Positions 59,874 through 64,000 of a stretch of DNA of 64,000 nucleotides are shown one piece after another. This stretch comes from Acinetobacter sp. XH1741. Its GTDB lineage: Bacteria; Pseudomonadota; Gammaproteobacteria; Pseudomonadales; Moraxellaceae. The position numbers and the translations under genes were made by a program. Location of the stretch: assembly GCF_041021895.1 (NCBI RefSeq), contig NZ_CP157428.1:2418001-2482000 (forward strand), written 5' to 3'. The notes beneath the pieces are model-generated. The model had not been told where the DNA came from. It saw only the letters and a list, made by a program, of their open reading frames with translations, and searched no databases. Each line of letters starts with the position of its first letter. Position 1 is the stretch's first letter.

Positions 59874-60166
59874 AAGCTAAAATTCAGTCTCCAATCCAGC
59901 CAGACTGGTGGAGTAAAACGTTTGCAGGTGGTGTTTTAGGTCTAAGTCTTTCTATCGCGATTGGTAATTTGATTGTTTTATTAGGCCAACCTTATGTCGC
60001 CATGGATTTATTGGTGCAAGTGGGTATGTGGAGTGTTCCTTGGGTTTGGATGCCTATTATGTTTGGCAGTTATTTTTTTACGACTGGACGAAAAGCGCTT
60101 ATCTATTTATTGATTGCGAATGCCCTAGCGTATAGCTGTATTTTTGTCTTACGGGGTTCAACATGA
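59870..60166 (+). CDS. Inner-membrane protein of iron-uptake cluster (DUF3649-like)
   Basis: A 98-residue protein with three membrane segments: TFAGGVLGLSLSIAIGNLIV, LLVQVGMWSVPWVWMPIMFG and ALIYLLIANALAYSCIFVL. The pattern WVWMPIMFGSYFF matches the iron-transport-associated DUF3649 family as I remember it. It is translationally coupled to both neighbours. Such proteins accompany the PepSY reductase component of ferrisiderophore systems, but their own biochemical role is not settled. Confidence 0.75.
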   Translation: MKAKIQSPIQPDWWSKTFAGGVLGLSLSIAIGNLIVLLGQPYVAMDLLVQVGMWSVPWVWMPIMFGSYFFTTGRKALIYLLIANALAYSCIFVLRGST

Positions 60167-61767
60167 AAGTACGTTCAGACATCATGAAATTAGCAAAAAG
60201 CATGCATACTTGGGTGGGTGTATGTGCTGGGATTTTGCTTTTTATCTGTTTCTTTGCTGGTGGGCTCAGCATGTTTCAGCACCATATTAGTAAGTGGGCT
60301 ACGCCAACACAGCAAGTTTTACCGAAAGTCTCACCTGATCAATATAATGAACTCATTCAAAAAGTACAGACTGCCTATCCTGCTGTGCAAAAGAACTTCA
60401 CATTAAATTTATCATCCAATGAATTTCACTATGCACCTATTACGTGGAGTGAACATGAAAGTGGCGATGGCTTTAATGCTACTCAGACTACGTGGATGGC
60501 AAGCTTAGACCATAAAGGTCATTTAATACTTGCCCAAGAAAACCTATCTAAAGCTGGCTGGCTCATCGAACAGTTACATGAAACAGCAGGTATACCGGGC
60601 ATGGCAGGTCATCACGGATTAGGACTTTACGTGATGGGCGTGGTTTCTATTTTATATTTTCTTGCTTTACTTTCAGGAGTGATTATTCTTTTACCAACTT
60701 TGGTAAAGGATTACTTTGTCATCCGTCCTGGTAAAAATAAAAAGCGCTTTTGGTTAGATGCGCATAATGTGATTGGAATTACCAGTTTACCGTTTCACAT
60801 CATTATTAGTATTAGCGTTATTGTCTTTGCTTTTCATGACCTTTTTTATGATGCGATTGGACAACTTGCACTCAAAGGACAGCCTGTTTTTCAGCGTTCT
60901 CCCCCAGCGCTTATTCAACCTAAACAAACACAAATTGATGTGCAGCAAATATTAGCTCAAGCTAAAAAAGTAGCACCTGAGTATTCAGTTGACTATATTC
61001 AGTTCAGTGGCCTAGACAAACCTGAAAAAGCCAATGCACGTATTGCTCTCTATAGCGCAGATCAGATGTTACGTGGAGCAAATCAAGACTTTATGCGTAT
61101 GAACCCCTATGCAGTTGAGCACTTTAACCATAAAGGCATTAACACACAGACTGATGCAGGGAATAAGTTAATCAACGCCATGTTTAGCCTACATTTTGGC
61201 AGTTTTGGTGGTACGGGCGTACGTTGGATTTATTTTGTGTTAGGTGTCGGTGGCGCTTTCTTGTTTTACACAGGGAACATCCTTTGGGTTGAAACTCGTG
61301 CACGTAAGCAAAAGCGTGCTGAAGATCCTGTTCCTGTTCAACGTAAAGATGTAGTGTTCCTTGCGAACTTAACGATAGGTGCATGTTTAGGGTGTGTTTT
61401 AGCTGTCGTAGGTACAATGTTGGCCAGTCGTTGGCTTTTCGCAGCGCTTAACATTGAAAGCATGAATCACATCTTTATGTATGGTTATTATGCGATTTTC
61501 CTACTGAGTTTGATTTATACCTTTGTGATTGGCTATGCAAAAGCTTTACCACAACTGCTGTTAACCTTGGTTTTAGTGTTATTTGCGATTCCGCTTACAT
61601 CCCTTTTAGCCTACTTTATTCCTCAAAGTGGCTTATGGGTACATGGCGGAGAAATCTTAGTGGTTGATTTCTTAGCTATCATTTTTGCTTTCGCTTTCTG
61701 GCGTTTTTATCAACAAGCCCAAGATCGCCGAAAATCTGCTCCAACAGGCAGTTTATGGGCTAGCTAA
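60163..61767 (+). CDS. PepSY-associated transmembrane protein (putative ferrisiderophore reductase)
   Basis: A 534-residue inner-membrane protein. The first helix KSMHTWVGVCAGILLFICFF with its His is the PepSY_TM start. Later membrane segments carry conserved histidines (LDAHNVIGITSLPFHIIISI; FSLHFGSFGGTGVRWIYFVL), which can bind heme. The N-terminal PepSY-like periplasmic region lies between helices 1 and 2. The family includes FpvG of Pseudomonas and FegC-type reductases that reduce ferric siderophores in the periplasm. Its start overlaps the preceding gene by four bases. The cluster, divergent from entD, suggests reductive iron release acting alongside Fes. Confidence 0.85.
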   Translation: MKVRSDIMKLAKSMHTWVGVCAGILLFICFFAGGLSMFQHHISKWATPTQQVLPKVSPDQYNELIQKVQTAYPAVQKNFTLNLSSNEFHYAPITWSEHESGDGFNATQTTWMASLDHKGHLILAQENLSKAGWLIEQLHETAGIPGMAGHHGLGLYVMGVVSILYFLALLSGVIILLPTLVKDYFVIRPGKNKKRFWLDAHNVIGITSLPFHIIISISVIVFAFHDLFYDAIGQLALKGQPVFQRSPPALIQPKQTQIDVQQILAQAKKVAPEYSVDYIQFSGLDKPEKANARIALYSADQMLRGANQDFMRMNPYAVEHFNHKGINTQTDAGNKLINAMFSLHFGSFGGTGVRWIYFVLGVGGAFLFYTGNILWVETRARKQKRAEDPVPVQRKDVVFLANLTIGACLGCVLAVVGTMLASRWLFAALNIESMNHIFMYGYYAIFLLSLIYTFVIGYAKALPQLLLTLVLVLFAIPLTSLLAYFIPQSGLWVHGGEILVVDFLAIIFAFAFWRFYQQAQDRRKSAPTGSLWAS

Positions 61768-61813
61768 CAACCATAAATCAATATGGCTGAAATAATGTGT
61801 GAAATATGAAAAA

Positions 61814-62434
61814 TTATAAAATCCACATTGTTTCGGTCAGTTGTTTAATTTCTTGAATATCATGACTCACATAAATCATTGGAATTTTTATTTCTTCTTT
61901 TACTTTCTGAAAAAAAGGAATAATTTCAGCTTTATGGTTTGCATCTAGTGCGGATAAAGGTTCATCAAGTAGTAACAGCTTAGGTGAATATAACAATGCT
62001 CGACCAAGTGCTACGCGTTGTTTTTCACCACCTGAAAGTTTGATGGGCATACGTTGTAATAAGTGCCCTAACTTTAATAATTCAATAATGTAATCTGCTT
62101 CAAAGTGACGCTCTTGTTGGGACAGGTGCTTAAGACCAAATAATAAGTTTTGCTTTACCGTTTTATGCGGAAAAAGCTGAGCATCTTGAAAAACCAATCC
62201 AACATGCCGCTTTTGAGTACTTAAGTTAATGTTTTGATCTGAATCAAACCATGTTTGATCCTGTATTTTAATGAGTCCACTATGCGGAGTGTTCAGCCCT
62301 GCAATGGCATGTAAAATTGATGTTTTACCTGACCCAGAGACACCAAATAGCCCAATAACAGAAGCATTTGACTGGAAACTAGGCTCAATATGAAATTGAC
62401 CCATCTGTAGCTGAAAACGGCAATCAATCAACAT
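61814..62434 (-). CDS. modC: Molybdate ABC transporter ATP-binding protein, short form
   Basis: A 206-residue ABC ATPase energising molybdate uptake with ModA and ModB. Walker A is GVSGSGKTSI, the signature LSGGEKQRVALGRALLYSP, Walker B LLLLDEPLSALD and the switch His YVSHDIQEI. The protein ends right after the switch region at TETMWIL. Full-length ModC proteins are about 350 residues because of a C-terminal Mop/TOBE domain that binds molybdate; this domain is missing here. No frame continuing it downstream was seen. The gene starts 4 bases after modB. Confidence 0.85.
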   Translation of the reverse strand: MLIDCRFQLQMGQFHIEPSFQSNASVIGLFGVSGSGKTSILHAIAGLNTPHSGLIKIQDQTWFDSDQNINLSTQKRHVGLVFQDAQLFPHKTVKQNLLFGLKHLSQQERHFEADYIIELLKLGHLLQRMPIKLSGGEKQRVALGRALLYSPKLLLLDEPLSALDANHKAEIIPFFQKVKEEIKIPMIYVSHDIQEIKQLTETMWIL

Positions 62435-62438
62435 AACC

Positions 62439-63131
62439 TTACCGTCCTAAACGCTTCTTTTGATAACGATGAAACCACTGTGCAAACCATAAGGCTAAAA
62501 AAGCTACACTTAATGATAAAACAATAAGCCTTTGAATAGCTGCTTCTGTATCGGGCTGTTGCATTAAGCTATACATAGCCAAAGGCAAAGTACGCGTTTC
62601 ATTTGAAATATTACCCACAAAGGTAATGGTCGCACCAAACTCACCTAAACTACGGCAAAAACATAAAATAGCGCCAATTAAAATACCACTGCTGGCAAGA
62701 GGCAAAGTGACATGAAAAAATACCCCTAAAGATGAGGCACCTAATGTCTTTGCTGCCATTTCTAAACGCTGATCGACCACCTCAATTGCTAAACGAATAG
62801 ATTGCACCAATAGCGGAAAACCCATCACTGCCGAAGCAAGAACTGCGCCTTTCCAGTTAAATGCAAAATCAATTCCGAGCGGTGCCAAATATTGCCCAAT
62901 AATGCCGCGACTGCCAAAAACTTGTAAAAGCAAATAGCCAGGAACAACTGGTGGTAACACCAAAGGTAAAAACACCAATGTTTCAATGAATGACTTACCC
63001 CAGAACTCTTTTCGTGCCAAAAACCATCCCACACAAATTGCAGGAATAATACTGACCACAAGACAACTTGCTGCCACCTTACAAGAAAGTTGCAGAACGC
63101 TGAGCTCTTCTGGGGTTAAAGAAAACATCAT
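62439..63131 (-). CDS. modB: Molybdate ABC transporter permease
   Basis: A 230-residue inner-membrane permease with five or six helices. The EAA loop, which docks with the ATPase, reads MAAKTLGASSLGVFFHVTLP. FLPLVLPPVVPGYLLL and CRSLGEFGATITFVGN are the characteristic ModB segments. It overlaps the end of modA (ATGATG; stop TGA inside) and is followed 4 bases later by modC, so all three are one operon. Confidence 0.95.
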   Translation of the reverse strand: MMFSLTPEELSVLQLSCKVAASCLVVSIIPAICVGWFLARKEFWGKSFIETLVFLPLVLPPVVPGYLLLQVFGSRGIIGQYLAPLGIDFAFNWKGAVLASAVMGFPLLVQSIRLAIEVVDQRLEMAAKTLGASSLGVFFHVTLPLASSGILIGAILCFCRSLGEFGATITFVGNISNETRTLPLAMYSLMQQPDTEAAIQRLIVLSLSVAFLALWFAQWFHRYQKKRLGR

Positions 63132-63913
63132 GGCTTGACTGAAGCCAATACGCTAAAGCCATATTTTTTAAAGACTGTTTTGGCTTGATTGCTTTGTAAA
63201 AATTGATAGAATTTTGTTGAGCTCGGATTCTTTTTAATTATCCCTATAGGATAAATAATTGGTGAATGTATATTTTCTGGAAATACGCCAGCTAGCTTCA
63301 CGTCTTTGCTAATCGCTGCATCGGTTGCATAGACAATCCCAACCTGACATTCACCACGCGCAACAAAGTTTAATGCAGCTCGAACATCTTCTGTTTCAAC
63401 TAACTTTGGCTCAATATGGCTCCACCAACCTAGGTTAGTAAAAGCTTGTTTAGCATATTTGCCTACAGGCACACTTTTGGTATCCCCTGTACAAATCTTG
63501 CCTGTAAATACTTTATTGGGATCAGTCGTTTTATCTAGTTTTACTTTTAGTGACTGACCTTTAGGGGTAATTAGAACCAGACGGTTGCCTAATAAATTTA
63601 TACGGTCATTTGCTGCAACTAATTTTTTATTTTGCAGATAATCCATCCACTGGGTATCTGCTGAAATAAAAATATCTGCCGGTGCCCCAGCTTCAATTTG
63701 TTTCGCTAATGTCGATGAGCCTGCATATGAAGTTTTAACTTCTACTTTATTTTGTTTTTCATAAATTTTTTCTAAATCGTTAATCGCATTCGTTAAGCTC
63801 GCTGCTGCATAAACGGTAACGGATTCAGCCTTAGCGGGAACATTAAAGACCAATCCTATGCTGAGGACTGAACAGGCTAAAGCCAAATTTTTTATCTTCG
63901 TATCACTTACCAT
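63128..63913 (-). CDS. modA: Periplasmic molybdate-binding protein
   Basis: A 261-residue solute-binding protein with a signal peptide ending VPAKA-E. The mature start SVTVYAAASLTNAINDLEKIY contains the oxyanion-binding AASL motif. YAGSSTLAKQIEAGAPADIFIS and VGIVYATDA contribute the remaining binding-site Ser and Tyr residues of the ModA family. I place the start at the ATG at 63913 with AAAGGTG upstream; a GTG three codons earlier is less likely. A ModE-type operator lies 27 bases upstream. Confidence 0.95.
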   Translation of the reverse strand: MVSDTKIKNLALACSVLSIGLVFNVPAKAESVTVYAAASLTNAINDLEKIYEKQNKVEVKTSYAGSSTLAKQIEAGAPADIFISADTQWMDYLQNKKLVAANDRINLLGNRLVLITPKGQSLKVKLDKTTDPNKVFTGKICTGDTKSVPVGKYAKQAFTNLGWWSHIEPKLVETEDVRAALNFVARGECQVGIVYATDAAISKDVKLAGVFPENIHSPIIYPIGIIKKNPSSTKFYQFLQSNQAKTVFKKYGFSVLASVKP

Positions 63914-63940
63914 TATGTTCACCTTTTTGTCGTTTTTTGC

Positions 63941-63968
63941 AGCGATATATACCCAAGAATATAGCGAT
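63941..63968 (-). promoter_or_regulatory. ModE-type operator upstream of modABC
   Basis: The minus strand reads ATCGCTATAT - 8 bases - ATATATCGCT, an inverted repeat matching the known ModE box pattern (ATCGnTATATA-n6-8-TATATAACGAT). It would repress the operon when molybdate is abundant. No modE gene lies within the window. Confidence 0.75.
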
Positions 63969-64000
63969 AAGCATAGACGATGAAAAGTAGAAATTATTTA

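Overview
The window looks like a chromosomal segment of an Acinetobacter of the calcoaceticus-baumannii group. The basis is the low G+C content, the complete pqqABCDE operon followed by a dipeptidase gene, an Acinetobacter-type chaperone-usher fimbrial operon, and a dhbACEB-ordered catechol siderophore locus. I recall from memory that the last resembles the 2,3-dihydroxybenzoate (DHB) region of A. baumannii 8399 (OM73, P45, P114). I saw no tRNA, rRNA, CRISPR array or intact insertion sequence.

Layout, left half. 1-2.75 kb: a flavin monooxygenase (only its first codons are inside), a TetR regulator and a FadL-like outer-membrane channel; the two outer promoters share a near-identical 20-bp site. 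2.88-3.13 kb: a hairpin-rich segment that looks like a structured RNA. 3.26-5.52 kb: a TetR regulator and an aromatic-acid-type MFS transporter bracketed by an imperfect direct repeat. 5.5-7.8 kb: a frameshifted UvrA-like gene. 8.0-9.9 kb: a VF530-type gene and a long stretch without a convincing gene. 9.9-16.7 kb: a pilin-like miniprotein, a four-gene fimbrial operon and an uncharacterised exported protein. 16.7-22.7 kb: formaldehyde-detoxifying frmA, an orphan phage-structural-like or glycosidase-like TIM-barrel protein, a catalase-like lipoprotein and two tandem paralogues of unknown function.

Layout, middle. 23.1-25.4 kb: a ZnuD-like TonB receptor under a 42-bp perfect palindrome that contains a Zur-type operator. 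25.7-28.7 kb: a phospholipase D family protein, a uracil-DNA-glycosylase-fold protein and two tiny genes. 29.2-33.6 kb: the pqq operon, including the 24-residue PqqA. 33.8-38.0 kb: polyphosphate kinase and a 5'-nucleotidase-type lipoprotein.

Layout, right half. 38.0-61.8 kb is one large iron locus with at least three Fur-box-bearing divergent promoter regions. It holds a Fur-like protein lacking the usual metal ligands, a catecholate TonB receptor, a lone RND pump, entB/E/C/A homologues, a Fes-type esterase, an MbtH protein, a C-A-T-C-A-T-TE NRPS, an EntS-like exporter, a phosphopantetheinyl transferase, and a three-gene inner-membrane set ending in a PepSY protein. The second A domain has the serine code of EntF and there is no epimerase domain. 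The predicted product is therefore a DHB-X-Ser peptide, plausibly cyclised as a triserine lactone, with X unidentified. 61.8-64 kb: modABC with a ModE-type operator; ModC lacks the usual C-terminal molybdate-binding domain.

How the genes work together: EntC, EntB and EntA make DHB from chorismate, and EntE loads it on the EntB carrier. The NRPS adds X and serine and may cyclise the product. The MFS and/or RND pump exports it. The TonB receptor re-imports the ferric complex, and iron is released by Fes hydrolysis and/or PepSY-linked reduction. All functional statements come from reading motifs by eye; no database search was run.
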